Positions 15,633 through 24,483 of a stretch of DNA of 64,000 nt are shown piece by piece. Below the pieces are notes generated by a model. It had not been told where the DNA came from and did no database searches. It worked only from the letters and a program-made list of their open reading frames with translations. The number at the start of each line of letters is the position of its first letter. Position 1 is the first letter of the stretch. The stretch covers positions 1 through 64,000 of the forward strand of contig JBPCJC010000069.1 of the NCBI GenBank assembly GCA_051005695.1, read 5' to 3'. This stretch comes from JACCTI01 sp051005695 (GTDB taxonomy: Bacteria; Verrucomicrobiota; Verrucomicrobiia; Chthoniobacterales; UBA10450). A program made the translations under genes and the position numbers.

Positions 15633-17807
15633 ATGGCTACTGCGACTCTCGATAAACCCGCGACGACGAACCCGAATTCGCCGGACCGAAAGTTCCCGCT
15701 CGAAAAGACGCGGAACATCGGAATTGCTGCGCACATCGATGCCGGCAAGACAACGTTGACCGAGCGCATTCTTTTTTACACCGGCATGATCCACAAGATC
15801 GGTGAAGTGCATGAAGGCACGACCGTGACGGATTGGATGGAGCAGGAACGCGAGCGCGGGATCACGATTACTTCGGCGGCGACGACTTGCGCGTGGATGC
15901 AGAAGCCAGAGCCGGGCGTCTACAAGATGTATGACGGCATTAAGATGCGCGTGAACATCATCGACACGCCTGGTCACGTCGATTTCACTGCCGAGGTCGA
16001 GCGTTCCTTGCGCGTTCTCGACGGTGCAATCGCAGTGTTCGATGCGGTCGCCGGTGTGCAGCCGCAGTCGGAGACGGTCTGGCGTCAGGCGAACAAGTAT
16101 CTCGTTCCGCGGATCGCCTTCATTAACAAGATGGACCGCGTCGGGGCGGACTTTGATGCGTCGATCGACTCGATGCACAAGAAGCTGGGTGCGAATGCCT
16201 GGCCGATTCTGATTCCGCTTGGGAAAGAAGACTACCTTAAAGGCCAGCTCGACGTCGTGAATCGCAAGGCGGTTTTTTATCTCGACGACGACTCGATGGG
16301 TTCGGTCTACGAAGTGCGCGACGTTCCGAAAGAGAACAAGGAGCAGGTCGAGAAAGCTTACGCGACGCTGGTCGAACAAATTTCAAACATCGACGACGAA
16401 ATCGCCGAGGCGGTGCTCGAAGAAAAGGAAATCACGCCTCAGATGTTGAAGGCGGGAATCCGTCGTCAGACGATCGCGAACAGATTTGTTCCGGTGGTTG
16501 GCGGCTCTGCTTTTAAGAACAAGGGTGTGCAGTACTTGGTCGACGCGGTGATCGATTACCTACCGGGCCCGCTCGATATTCCGCCTGCGGTCGGCATGGA
16601 GCCGGACACGCACGAGAAGATGGAGGCGCCGACGGATGACAACGGCAAATTCTGTTCGCTCGCCTTCAAACTTTGGAGCGATCCGTTTGTCGGCAAGCTC
16701 GTGTTCTTCCGGGTTTACTCCGGTTCGCTTTCAAAGGGCGACAACGTTTACAACCCGCGCACGAACAAGCGCGAACGCATCTCGCGTTTGATCCAGATTC
16801 AGGCCGATAAACGGGAGGACATCGACACTTGTTACTCGGGCGATATCGCGGCCATCGTTGGAATTAAAAACATCACGACAGGCGATACTCTTTGCGACGA
16901 AGATTTCCCGATCCTGCTCGAGCCGCCTTCGTTCCCTGACCCGGTTATCTCGATGGCGATCGAGCCGAAAACGAAGCAGGACCAGGAGAAGATGGGCATC
17001 GCGCTGCAGCGCCTCTCTGAAGAAGATCCGACTTTCAAAGTCTTCACGCATGAAGACACCGGTCAGACGATCATCGCCGGAATGGGCGAACTGCACCTCG
17101 AAATCATTCGCGATCGGATGCTGCGCGAATTCAAAGTGGACGCTAACGCGGGCAAACCGCAGATCGCTTATCGCGAAACCATCACCGCGCCGGCGGATGG
17201 CGAAGGCAAGTTGATCAAGCAATCAGGCGGCCGCGGTCAGTACGGCCACGTCATCATCAAGGTTCAGCCTAACGAGCGTGGCAAAGGCATCACGGTCGAG
17301 AACAAGGTCGTCGGCGGAAACATTCCCAAGGAATACATCCCGGCCTGCAAAAAAGGCATCGAAGAAGCGATGCTCAACGGCGTCATCGGCGGCTATCAGG
17401 TGATCGATGCCAATGTCGATATCGTGGACGGCTCGTATCACGACGTCGATTCGAACGAAATGGCGTTCAAACTCGCGGCGATCTTCGCGGTCAAGGACGC
17501 TTTCAAGAAGGCGAAGCCGATTTTGCTCGAGCCGATCATGAAGGTCGAGAACGCGACGCCGGAAGAATATCAGGGCGATATCATGGGCGATTTGAATCGC
17601 CGCCGCGGCAAAATCGGCAGCATCGAAGTGAAGGGCAACCTCACCATGGTCCAAGCGGAAGTTCCGCTCGCGGAGATGTTCGGTTACGCGACCGCAATCC
17701 GTTCACTTTCCAAAGGCCGTTCGAGTTACTCGATGGAGCCGTCACACTTTGAACAAGTCCCGCAGCAGCTCGTCGCGGCCGTGCTCGACCAGAAGGAAAC
17801 CAAGTAA
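15633..17807 (+). CDS. fusA: Elongation factor G
   Basis: A 724-residue translational GTPase that drives ribosomal translocation and, with RRF, ribosome recycling. Seen: G1 AHIDAGKTTLTERI, switch II DTPGHVDFTAEVERSLRVLDGA, NKMDRVGAD, and the domain IV region GGRGQYGHV. A 20-residue N-terminal extension precedes the first strand. Start at MATATLD; the longer frame starting at 15612 overlaps rpsG. The TAA overlaps the rpsJ ATG (TAATG), so fusA runs directly into the S10 operon with no tuf between. Confidence 0.97.
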   Translation: MATATLDKPATTNPNSPDRKFPLEKTRNIGIAAHIDAGKTTLTERILFYTGMIHKIGEVHEGTTVTDWMEQERERGITITSAATTCAWMQKPEPGVYKMYDGIKMRVNIIDTPGHVDFTAEVERSLRVLDGAIAVFDAVAGVQPQSETVWRQANKYLVPRIAFINKMDRVGADFDASIDSMHKKLGANAWPILIPLGKEDYLKGQLDVVNRKAVFYLDDDSMGSVYEVRDVPKENKEQVEKAYATLVEQISNIDDEIAEAVLEEKEITPQMLKAGIRRQTIANRFVPVVGGSAFKNKGVQYLVDAVIDYLPGPLDIPPAVGMEPDTHEKMEAPTDDNGKFCSLAFKLWSDPFVGKLVFFRVYSGSLSKGDNVYNPRTNKRERISRLIQIQADKREDIDTCYSGDIAAIVGIKNITTGDTLCDEDFPILLEPPSFPDPVISMAIEPKTKQDQEKMGIALQRLSEEDPTFKVFTHEDTGQTIIAGMGELHLEIIRDRMLREFKVDANAGKPQIAYRETITAPADGEGKLIKQSGGRGQYGHVIIKVQPNERGKGITVENKVVGGNIPKEYIPACKKGIEEAMLNGVIGGYQVIDANVDIVDGSYHDVDSNEMAFKLAAIFAVKDAFKKAKPILLEPIMKVENATPEEYQGDIMGDLNRRRGKIGSIEVKGNLTMVQAEVPLAEMFGYATAIRSLSKGRSSYSMEPSHFEQVPQQLVAAVLDQKETK

Positions 17808-18118
17808 TGGCTAGCGGGCAACGTATTCGCATTCGTTTGAAAGCATTCGATCATCGAATGCTCGATCAGTCCGCGGTCGACATCGTCGAGACCGCGAAGC
17901 GCACCGGTGCGCGCGTGGCCGGACCGATTCCGCTCCCGACTTTGATCGAGAAATTCACGGTTAACCGTTCCCCGCACGTCGACAAAAAGTCGATGGACCA
18001 ATTTGAAATCCGGACCCACAAACGCCTGCTCGACATCATCGAGCCGACCGCCAAAACGGTGGATGAACTGAAGAAGCTCAACCTCCCGGCGGGCGTGGAT
18101 ATCACGATCAAGATTTAG
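17807..18118 (+). CDS. rpsJ: 30S ribosomal protein S10 (NusE)
   Basis: A 103-residue S10, also the NusE transcription antitermination factor. Seen: QRIRIRLKAFDHRMLDQSA, GPIPLPT, and SPHVDKKSMDQFEIRTHKR. The ATG overlaps the fusA stop by one base, so translation is probably coupled to fusA. Confidence 0.98.
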   Translation: MASGQRIRIRLKAFDHRMLDQSAVDIVETAKRTGARVAGPIPLPTLIEKFTVNRSPHVDKKSMDQFEIRTHKRLLDIIEPTAKTVDELKKLNLPAGVDITIKI

Positions 18119-18154
18119 CGCCCGAGCGCCGGAAACATTTGCAAGCCCACCATC

Positions 18155-18808
18155 ATGAGCATCGGACTTTTAGGAAAGAAAATCGGCATGACCAGCATCT
18201 ACGATGCGAACGGTCGGCTGCGTCCGGTGACTGTGGTCGCGGCGGGCGATAACGTTTTGCTGCGCCGCTTGACCGCGGAGAATGACGGCTACTCGGCGAT
18301 CAAGGTCGGCTTCGACGTGCAGAAGGAGTCGCGGGTGAACAAGGCGCTCCTCGGTGAATTCGCTGTGGTTAGTTCTGAGCCGAAGAAGCTGATGCGTGAG
18401 TTTCGTCTCGAGGAAGATGCGCCGGAAGGCGAGATCAATTTAAGCGTCACGCAATTTTCGGAAGGCGACTGGGTCGATGTCATCGGGCGCTCCAAGGGTA
18501 AAGGTTTTCAGGGCGTGATGAAGAAGCACAACTTCCATGGCCAGGGCGCGTCGCACGGTTCCAAGACGCACCGGCGTAACGGCGCCATCGGCAATCGTTC
18601 GACCCCTGGCCGCGTCTTCAGGAACATGGGCATGCCGGGTCACATGGGTGACGAACGCGTGACCGTGCAAAACCTCCAGGTGCTGCAGGTGCGCGAGAAC
18701 GAAAAAATCATTTTGATCAGCGGCGCGGTGCCCGGTGCGAACGGCAGCTATGTAGTCGTTAGGCCGGCAATCAAGAAGCCGGCAACGACAGCGGGAGAAG
18801 CGAAATGA
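18155..18808 (+). CDS. rplC: 50S ribosomal protein L3
   Basis: A 217-residue L3, an early-assembly protein whose extended loop reaches the peptidyl-transferase centre. Seen: GLLGKKIGMTSIYD, the loop sequence SKGKGFQGVMKKHNFHGQGASHGSKTHR, and GNRSTPGRVFRNMGMPGHMG. It overlaps rplD by 4 bases (ATGA). Confidence 0.98.
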   Translation: MSIGLLGKKIGMTSIYDANGRLRPVTVVAAGDNVLLRRLTAENDGYSAIKVGFDVQKESRVNKALLGEFAVVSSEPKKLMREFRLEEDAPEGEINLSVTQFSEGDWVDVIGRSKGKGFQGVMKKHNFHGQGASHGSKTHRRNGAIGNRSTPGRVFRNMGMPGHMGDERVTVQNLQVLQVRENEKIILISGAVPGANGSYVVVRPAIKKPATTAGEAK

Positions 18809-19416
18809 GCGCGAAAGTTTTCACCGCAACAGCCGCCAAGGACGCGAAGTTCGTCCTAATCGAAAACGGCCGCGGCACCCAGGCCTTGCATGACGCGGTG
18901 GTGGCGATGCGGGCCGCGCGTCGTTCCGGTTCCGCGAACACGAAAACGAAGGCGGAAGTGAACCTTTCCGGCGCGAAACCGTGGCGGCAAAAAGGCACTG
19001 GCCGCGCGCGCGCCGGTTACAAATCTTCGCCGATCTGGCGTGGCGGCGGCGTGGTCTTCGGACCGAAGCCGCGGGATTACACGAAGAAAATTTCCAAATC
19101 GACTCGCCGGCTGGCCTTCCAGAAAGCACTGAGCGAACGGATCAACGCGGGCGACATTCTCACCCTCGACACCTTTGCGGTGAAGGAAGCGAAGACGAAA
19201 TCATTCCTCAGCCTTCTCGGCGAGCATACCGACGCGAAAACGGTCCTCATTCTTTCGGACGCGTTCGATGAGAACACCTACCGCGCAGCGCGCAATGTGA
19301 AACCGGTGCTGCTCGCGACCGCGACCGATGTGAACACGGAGCAGTTGCTCGCGTTCGACAAAATTCTCGTGACCGAGAAAGCCCTCGACGTACTCGCCGG
19401 AAGGACCTCGAAGTAA
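18805..19416 (+). CDS. rplD: 50S ribosomal protein L4
   Basis: A 203-residue L4; in other bacteria it also represses the S10 operon. Seen: the exit-tunnel loop with KPWRQKGTGRARAGYKSSPIWRGGGVVFGP, the macrolide-resistance region in wild-type form, then RLAFQKALSER. It overlaps rplC and rplW at both ends, so translation of the three is coupled. Confidence 0.97.
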   Translation: MSAKVFTATAAKDAKFVLIENGRGTQALHDAVVAMRAARRSGSANTKTKAEVNLSGAKPWRQKGTGRARAGYKSSPIWRGGGVVFGPKPRDYTKKISKSTRRLAFQKALSERINAGDILTLDTFAVKEAKTKSFLSLLGEHTDAKTVLILSDAFDENTYRAARNVKPVLLATATDVNTEQLLAFDKILVTEKALDVLAGRTSK

Positions 19417-19700
19417 TGCACGAACATTTCGACATCATCCAAACCGCTTCGTTGACCGAGAAGTCTTCGCTCCTGAGCGAGAAGCTGAACAAGTATGTCT
19501 TCCGGGTGAGCCCGCGAGCGAACAAAGTTCAGATCAAGAACGCGATCGAAAAGCTTTTTAACAAGAAGGTCGTGGCGGTGAACACGGCGAATTACGCCGG
19601 CAAGAAGAAGCGCGAACGGACCGCGAACTTCGGCCGCAAAGCGCATTGGAAAAAAGCCATCGTGACCCTGAAGGAAGGCGAGAAGATCGACCTCGTCTAA
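19416..19700 (+). CDS. rplW: 50S ribosomal protein L23
   Basis: A 94-residue L23, docking site of trigger factor and SRP at the tunnel exit. Seen: LTEKSSLLSEKLNKYVFRVSP, KVQIKNAIEKLFNKKVVAVNT, and the C-terminal KKAIVTLKEGEKIDLV. The ATG overlaps the rplD TAA by one base. Confidence 0.97.
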   Translation: MHEHFDIIQTASLTEKSSLLSEKLNKYVFRVSPRANKVQIKNAIEKLFNKKVVAVNTANYAGKKKRERTANFGRKAHWKKAIVTLKEGEKIDLV

Positions 19701-19706
19701 CAAGTT

Positions 19707-20555
19707 ATGGCCATCCGCAAATATCGCCCACTCACTCCGACGCTGCGTTTTAAGACGCTGCCGACTTTTGAGGAAATTACCAAGTCGAAGCCGCACAAAA
19801 GCTTGACCGAAGTCAAGAAACGCAGCGGCGGCCGGAACAACAAAGGCCGGTTGACCTCGCGCCACATCGGCGGCGGTCACAAGCAGAAGTACCGCAAGGT
19901 TGATTTCAAACGCCGCAAGCATGGCTTGGCCGCGGAAGTGATCGGGATAGAATACGATCCGAATCGCACCGCGCGGATCGCGTTGATTAAGTACAGCGAT
20001 GGCGAGATGAGCTACATCCTTGCGCCGGACGGGTTGCGCGCTGGAGCGAGGGTCATGTCCGGACCGACTGCCGCGCCTGATCTCGGCAATTCACTTCCCT
20101 TGAGTGCGATTCCGTTGGGCGCGAATATTCACAACATTGAAATCGCGCCTGGCCGCGGCGGACAGATCGCGCGGAGCGCGGGTCAGCAGGCGACGTTGAG
20201 CAACCGCGAGGCCGGTTATGCTTTGGTGAAATTGCCGTCTGGCGAGATCCGCCGGATCCACGACACCTGCGTCGCGACGATTGGCCAGGTGAGCAACGTC
20301 GATCACATGAATGTGGTTAGCGGCAAGGCCGGTCGTTCTCGTTGGAAGGGTATTCGGCCGACGGTGCGCGGCATGGTCATGAACCCGATCGATCACCCGA
20401 ACGGTGGCGGCCAGGGAAAATCCAAGGGTGGTGGCGGACGCCAGCACCTAACGAGTCCCTGGGGTCAGTTGGCCAAGGGATTTAAGACCCGCGCGAAGCA
20501 CAAGCCGAGCGACCGGTTCATCATGCAGGACCGCCGGGTTAGCCGGAAAAAGTAA
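19707..20555 (+). CDS. rplB: 50S ribosomal protein L2
   Basis: A 282-residue L2, needed for subunit association and peptidyl-transferase activity. Seen: RKYRPLTPTLR, GGRNNKGRLTSRHIGGGHKQKYRKVDFKR, and the C-terminal NPIDHPNGGGQGKSKGG with the conserved His. The usual GRGGGRGK-like end is altered to GKSKGGGGRQHLTSPWG; the LTS part is encoded by a copy of the dispersed motif. Confidence 0.97.
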   Translation: MAIRKYRPLTPTLRFKTLPTFEEITKSKPHKSLTEVKKRSGGRNNKGRLTSRHIGGGHKQKYRKVDFKRRKHGLAAEVIGIEYDPNRTARIALIKYSDGEMSYILAPDGLRAGARVMSGPTAAPDLGNSLPLSAIPLGANIHNIEIAPGRGGQIARSAGQQATLSNREAGYALVKLPSGEIRRIHDTCVATIGQVSNVDHMNVVSGKAGRSRWKGIRPTVRGMVMNPIDHPNGGGQGKSKGGGGRQHLTSPWGQLAKGFKTRAKHKPSDRFIMQDRRVSRKK

Positions 20556-20561
20556 TTTGTT

Positions 20562-20837
20562 ATGGGTAGATCGCTGAAAAAAGGACCATTCGTCGAACCG
20601 TATCTTCTCGAGAAAATCGAGAAGATGAATGTGGGGGTGAAGAAGCCGATCAAAACCTGGTCGCGCCGCTCGATGGTGACGCCTGATTTCGTCGGGCATA
20701 CCTTCATGGTGCACAACGGCAAAACTTTTACTTCGGTCTTCGTGACCGAGAACATGGTTGGTCACAAACTCGGCGAGTTTTCGCCGACGCGTATTTTCAA
20801 GAAGCACGGTTCGCATACGGCGAAGGTGACGAAGTGA
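20562..20837 (+). CDS. rpsS: 30S ribosomal protein S19
   Basis: A 91-residue S19. Seen: GRSLKKGPFVEPYLLEKI, KPIKTWSRRSMVTPDFVGHTFMVHNGK, VGHKLGEFSPTRIFKKHG. In most bacteria rplV follows directly; here an extra 0.8-kb gene intervenes. Confidence 0.97.
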   Translation: MGRSLKKGPFVEPYLLEKIEKMNVGVKKPIKTWSRRSMVTPDFVGHTFMVHNGKTFTSVFVTENMVGHKLGEFSPTRIFKKHGSHTAKVTK

Positions 20838-20838
20838 G

Positions 20839-21633
20839 GTGAATTTTCGATTTTCGTTTTTTGTCGCGCGATGGCCTGTCTGGGCCCTCGTTAGGCGAAC
20901 ATCGGTGATCGTGTTAATCGGGAGCGTCTGGTCAGCCGGAGAGCTGATGGCGCAAGGGAATAGTTCTTTGACGGAATCTAATATGAGTGAGTTGCGCCAG
21001 CAGCTCGCGGTGCAACGTGAGTCGGGACAGACGTTGACCGAGAGTTTGGCGGAATCGAATGCCGAGGCGGAATTGTTTCGCCGGAAGTATTCGGATCTGC
21101 AGCTGCGGATGGAAGCGCTCGGGATCGAAGCGGCCAGCAAGGACCGATCGAAACTGGAGCAGCGTCTGTTGCACGCGGTTAGTGATTTAAAGTTGGCGCA
21201 ACAGGAGCGCGCGCAATACCGCGACCAGATGCTGCGGCTGACGGAAGCGATGTTGAGTCTGCTCAAGACTTCCACCGGCGGCGACGCGAAGGCGCGCGCG
21301 GAAGTGGAAGCGCAGGTGCGAGCGTCGAACGCATTGGTCGCGAAAGTGACGGGCGCGACGGAAGCGGCGCCCGGACTGATGGACGGCAGCGTGGTCAGCG
21401 TGAAGGACGAGTGGTCGTTAGTCGTGGGCAACCTTGGCGAACGCCAAGGAGTGAAAATCGGGATGCCGCTGCGGGTGATGCGCGATGGACGTTTGATCGC
21501 GACCCTGCGCGTGGTGGATGTGCGCCAGCGAATTTGTGGAGCGGTGATTCAGGCAATGGATTCTGGGAAAGAGAAAATAAAGGTAGGCGACCGGCTGCAA
21601 GCCGACGCCCGCCAGGATGTGAGTTTAAAATAA
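20839..21633 (+). CDS. Exported coiled-coil protein with MreC-like beta domain, inserted in the S10 operon
   Basis: A 264-residue protein of unknown function. An N-terminal signal or anchor (TSVIVLIGSVWSAGELMA) is followed by a predicted coiled coil from about residue 45 to 135 (LTESNMSELRQQLAVQRE and LEQRLLHAVSDLKLAQQERAQYRD). The C-terminal beta domain contains GSVVSVKDEWSLVVGNLGER and GVKIGMPLRVMRDGRLIATLRVVDV. That layout recalls the extracytoplasmic part of MreC, but it is much shorter and the link is inferred. The proposed GTG at 20839 lies 1 base after the rpsS stop, and rplV starts 1 base after this stop. It is thus embedded in the ribosomal operon and translated with it. It carries two dispersed-motif copies, one exact and one variant. 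Confidence 0.8.
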   Translation: MNFRFSFFVARWPVWALVRRTSVIVLIGSVWSAGELMAQGNSSLTESNMSELRQQLAVQRESGQTLTESLAESNAEAELFRRKYSDLQLRMEALGIEAASKDRSKLEQRLLHAVSDLKLAQQERAQYRDQMLRLTEAMLSLLKTSTGGDAKARAEVEAQVRASNALVAKVTGATEAAPGLMDGSVVSVKDEWSLVVGNLGERQGVKIGMPLRVMRDGRLIATLRVVDVRQRICGAVIQAMDSGKEKIKVGDRLQADARQDVSLK

Positions 21634-22104
21634 ATGGAAGTTAAATCGACATATCGCTACGCGAAGATCTCGGCCTTCAAGGTCCGGGAAGTGACGCGTG
21701 CTATCCAGGGCCTGCCGGTTTCGGCAGCGCTCGATCTTTGCGCGTTCAGTCCCAAGAAGGCGGCCGGTTTGATCAACAAGACTTTGAAGAGTGCGGTCGC
21801 AAATGCGGAGAACAACGCGAACCTGCGGGTCGATGGTTTGGTGGTTAAGGAAGCGACTGTCGGCGAAGGCCCGACGATGAAGCGGATGATGCCGCGCGCA
21901 CGCGGAAGTGGCAGCCGCATCCTGAAACGCACCAGCCACATCCGGATCATTTTGACGGACGAGATCGAAATCAAACGCCGGGACAAGAAGAAGGTCGGCA
22001 AGAGCAAGGCGGCCGGGCGAAAGAAAGCCGCCGCGAAGACGACTCGTGCGAGCGAACCGAAGGCCGCGGCTTCCGAGCCTAACGAGCAGAAAGCAGAAAG
22101 CTAA
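21634..22104 (+). CDS. rplV: 50S ribosomal protein L22
   Basis: A 156-residue L22, lining the exit tunnel. The core (KYAKISAFKVREVTR-type start, then PKKAAGLINKTLKSAVANAENN, and RMMPRARGSGSRILKRTSHI) ends near residue 115. It is followed by an extra tail rich in Lys and Ala (KKKVGKSKAAGRKKAAAK), ending SEPNEQKAES. The PNE codons are a copy of the dispersed motif. Usual L22 length is about 110, so the tail is an addition. Confidence 0.97.
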   Translation: MEVKSTYRYAKISAFKVREVTRAIQGLPVSAALDLCAFSPKKAAGLINKTLKSAVANAENNANLRVDGLVVKEATVGEGPTMKRMMPRARGSGSRILKRTSHIRIILTDEIEIKRRDKKKVGKSKAAGRKKAAAKTTRASEPKAAASEPNEQKAES

Positions 22105-22107
22105 TTC

Positions 22108-22791
22108 ATGGGCCAGAAAGTTAATCCAATCGGTTTCCGTCTCGCGGTCAATCGCGACTGGCGTTCGCGCTGGTACGCCAATCCGCAGGAGTTGCCCGGC
22201 TTCCTTCATAGCGACATCCAGATCCGGAATTACGTGAAGAAGAAGCTGCAGTTCGCGGCGGTCGCCAAGATCGTCATCGAGCGCGCCTGGAATAGCATCC
22301 GCGTGACCATTCACACGGCGCGTCCTGGCATCGTCATCGGACGCAAAGGCGCGGAGATCGAGAAGATGACCGAGGAAATCTCGAAGATGGCGCAGGGCAA
22401 ACAGATCAAGATCGACATCCAGGAAATCAAGACACCGGAGCTCGATGCGCAGCTCGTGGCCGAGAACGTCGCGCTCCAGATCGAGCGCCGTATTGCTTAT
22501 CGCCGCGCGATGAAAAAAGCGGTGCAGATCGCGATGGATTTTGGCGCGCAAGGGATTCGTTTGCGCAGCTCGGGGCGTCTGAATGGCGCGGAAATTTCGC
22601 GCTCGGAATGGTATCGCGAGGGCAAGGTTCCGCTGCACACACTGCGGACACCGATCGATTACGGCTTCGCGGAAGCGAACACCGTTTACGGAAAGATCGG
22701 CGTGAAATGCTGGATCTGTAAGAAGGAAGAAGCGCCGGCCGAACAGCCGCAATCCTCTGTCCCGCCGCCACCGGCTCCCGCGGAAGTTTAA
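22108..22791 (+). CDS. rpsC: 30S ribosomal protein S3
   Basis: A 227-residue S3 with two KH-type regions, forming part of the mRNA entry helicase. Seen: GQKVNPIGFRLAVNRDWRSRWYA, the KH motif RPGIVIGRKGAEIEKM, and RTPIDYGFAEANTVYGKIGVKCWI. A Pro/Ala tail ends the protein. Confidence 0.97.
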   Translation: MGQKVNPIGFRLAVNRDWRSRWYANPQELPGFLHSDIQIRNYVKKKLQFAAVAKIVIERAWNSIRVTIHTARPGIVIGRKGAEIEKMTEEISKMAQGKQIKIDIQEIKTPELDAQLVAENVALQIERRIAYRRAMKKAVQIAMDFGAQGIRLRSSGRLNGAEISRSEWYREGKVPLHTLRTPIDYGFAEANTVYGKIGVKCWICKKEEAPAEQPQSSVPPPPAPAEV

Positions 22792-22814
22792 TTTTTTTTT
22801 GAGGAAACACTGTC

Positions 22815-23237
22815 ATGCCATTGATGCCCAAACGCGTAAAGTACCGGAAGACCCAGCGGGGCAGCCGCAAGGGAACGGCTTCGCGCAATCTCCGGATCGA
22901 CTTCGGCGAGTTCGGCCTGCAGACGCTCGAGCGCGCCTGGATAACGAACACGCAAATCGAAGCGGCCCGTGTCGCCTTAACCCGCAACATGAAGCGCAAA
23001 GGCAAATTGTGGATCCGGATTTTCCCGGACAAATCCGTGACCTCGCGCCCGCCAGAAACCCGCATGGGTAAAGGCAAAGGCGCGCCCGAATATTGGGTCG
23101 CGACCGTGAAGCCGGGAAACATTCTGTTTGAACTCGATGGCGTGACCGAGGCGGTTGCGCGCGAGTCGCTGCGACTAGCGGCGGACAAATTACCGGTGCG
23201 GACGAAGTTCCTCACCCGCCACCACGTGGCTGCCTAA
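22815..23237 (+). CDS. rplP: 50S ribosomal protein L16
   Basis: A 140-residue L16, near the A-site tRNA and assembled late. Seen: MPLMPKRVKYRKTQRGSRKG, RIDFGEFGLQTLERAWITN, IRIFPDKSVTSRPPETRMGKGKGAPEYWVA, with the Arg used for hydroxylation in other species. The stop overlaps a dispersed-motif copy. Confidence 0.97.
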   Translation: MPLMPKRVKYRKTQRGSRKGTASRNLRIDFGEFGLQTLERAWITNTQIEAARVALTRNMKRKGKLWIRIFPDKSVTSRPPETRMGKGKGAPEYWVATVKPGNILFELDGVTEAVARESLRLAADKLPVRTKFLTRHHVAA

Positions 23238-23243
23238 CGAGAC

Positions 23244-23447
23244 ATGAAATTTAAAGAGATTAAGGAGATGACCTCCGACGAACTGGTGACGAAGAAACGC
23301 GATCTTCGCCAGGAGAGCCTGCATCTGCGTTTGCAACAGCAGAGTGGACAGCTCGAACAGCCGAGCCGTTTGCGGTTGTTGCGCCGGCAGGTGGCGCAGT
23401 TGGAAACCGTGCTCTCGGAGCGCGCCCAGAAAAAGGGAAGCAAGTAA
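23244..23447 (+). CDS. rpmC: 50S ribosomal protein L29
   Basis: A 67-residue two-helix L29 at the tunnel exit: KFKEIKEMTSDELVTKKRDLRQE, then PSRLRLLRRQVAQLETVLSER. It starts 6 bases after rplP and ends 3 bases before rpsQ. Confidence 0.95.
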   Translation: MKFKEIKEMTSDELVTKKRDLRQESLHLRLQQQSGQLEQPSRLRLLRRQVAQLETVLSERAQKKGSK

Positions 23448-23450
23448 TTT

Positions 23451-23753
23451 ATGGCCGAAGGAACTGAAGAGCAGACCGCGACGACGACTGCCGAAACGGC
23501 GGAAGCGAAACGCGGGACGCGCAAGACGCGCACCGGCGAAGTGATTTCGAGCGGGATGAACAAGACGATCGTAGTCCAATCGGTGACCCGTGTGCCGCAC
23601 GCGAAGTTCGGCAAGATCGTGAAGCAGAAGAAGAAATTTTACGCGCACGACGAAGAGAATAAGGCCAAGACCGGCGACACCGTCCGGATCATGGAAACGC
23701 GCCCGCTGAGCAAATTAAAGCGCTGGCGGCTGGTCGATGTGGTCGCGAAGTAA
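23451..23753 (+). CDS. rpsQ: 30S ribosomal protein S17
   Basis: A 100-residue S17 with an OB fold. The core begins near residue 22 at RKTRTGEVISSGMNKTIVV and ends with TRPLSKLKRWRLVDVV. The first 20 residues (acidic, Thr/Ala-rich) are an extension not present in typical S17 of about 85 residues. Confidence 0.96.
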   Translation: MAEGTEEQTATTTAETAEAKRGTRKTRTGEVISSGMNKTIVVQSVTRVPHAKFGKIVKQKKKFYAHDEENKAKTGDTVRIMETRPLSKLKRWRLVDVVAK

Positions 23754-23776
23754 TTCGGTTTAACGAAAGTAAATTT

Positions 23777-24145
23777 ATGGTCTACATCAGATCCAGACTC
23801 GACGTGGCGGATAACAGTGGCGCGCGCATGGCCACGATGATCGGCGTCATCGGCCAAGGCACGAGCCAGTGCGCCGGGATTGGTGACGTCATTACCGCGA
23901 ACGTCAAAGAAGCGAGCCCGAACGGGACGGTAAAAAAGGGCGAAGTTGTCCGTGCGGTTTTGGTGCGCACGCGTCAGCCGATCAAGCGCCAGGACGGTTC
24001 CGTCCTCCGTTTTGATAACAACGCGATCGTTATCATCGATAAAGATTTGAACCCGCGCGGGACTCGCATTTTCGGGCCGGTCGCACGTGAATTGCGCGAG
24101 CGCAATTTCATGAAAATCGTTTCGCTCGCTCCGGAAGTTTTATGA
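23777..24145 (+). CDS. rplN: 50S ribosomal protein L14
   Basis: A 122-residue L14, at the intersubunit bridge and the RsfS docking site. Seen: MVYIRSRLDVADNSGARMATMIGV, VKKGEVVRAVLVRTRQPIKRQDGS, GTRIFGPVARELRERNFMKIVSLAPEVL. It overlaps rplX by 4 bases (ATGA). RsfS, its silencing partner, is encoded at the end of this window. Confidence 0.98.
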   Translation: MVYIRSRLDVADNSGARMATMIGVIGQGTSQCAGIGDVITANVKEASPNGTVKKGEVVRAVLVRTRQPIKRQDGSVLRFDNNAIVIIDKDLNPRGTRIFGPVARELRERNFMKIVSLAPEVL

Positions 24146-24480
24146 ACCGAATCAAACTCCACGTCCGCAAGGGCGACCAGGTGGAAGTGATCTCGGGGAA
24201 CTTTAAGGGTTCCAGCGGGAAGGTGCTCGAAGTGATCGCGCGCAAAGAGCGCGTGCTTGTGGAAGGCGTGCGCATGATCAAAAAACATTTGCGCAAGTCG
24301 CAGGATAATCCGCAGGGCAAAATCGCGGAACGTGAAGGCCCGATTCACATCTCGAATGTAAAGGTGCTGGAGCGCGCGGAGCGGAAGGACAAGAAAGAGA
24401 GGAAAGTTAAGGCGACCAAGCCGAAGGCCGAGAAGAAGAAAGCGCCTGCCAAAAAGAAGTCGGCGAAGGAAGAGGCGTAA
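24142..24480 (+). CDS. rplX: 50S ribosomal protein L24
   Basis: A 112-residue L24, an assembly initiator. The KOW motif region KGDQVEVISGNFKGSSGKVLEVI is clear. The last 35 residues are a Lys/Ala-rich tail (AEKKKAPAKKKSAKEEA), longer than in most homologues. Confidence 0.97.
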   Translation: MNRIKLHVRKGDQVEVISGNFKGSSGKVLEVIARKERVLVEGVRMIKKHLRKSQDNPQGKIAEREGPIHISNVKVLERAERKDKKERKVKATKPKAEKKKAPAKKKSAKEEA

Positions 24481-24483
24481 GCG

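Noticed and set aside
20448..21431. Long minus-strand frame opposite rpsS and the inserted gene
   Set aside because: Ser/Arg-rich translation typical of a shadow frame; the plus-strand genes are well supported.
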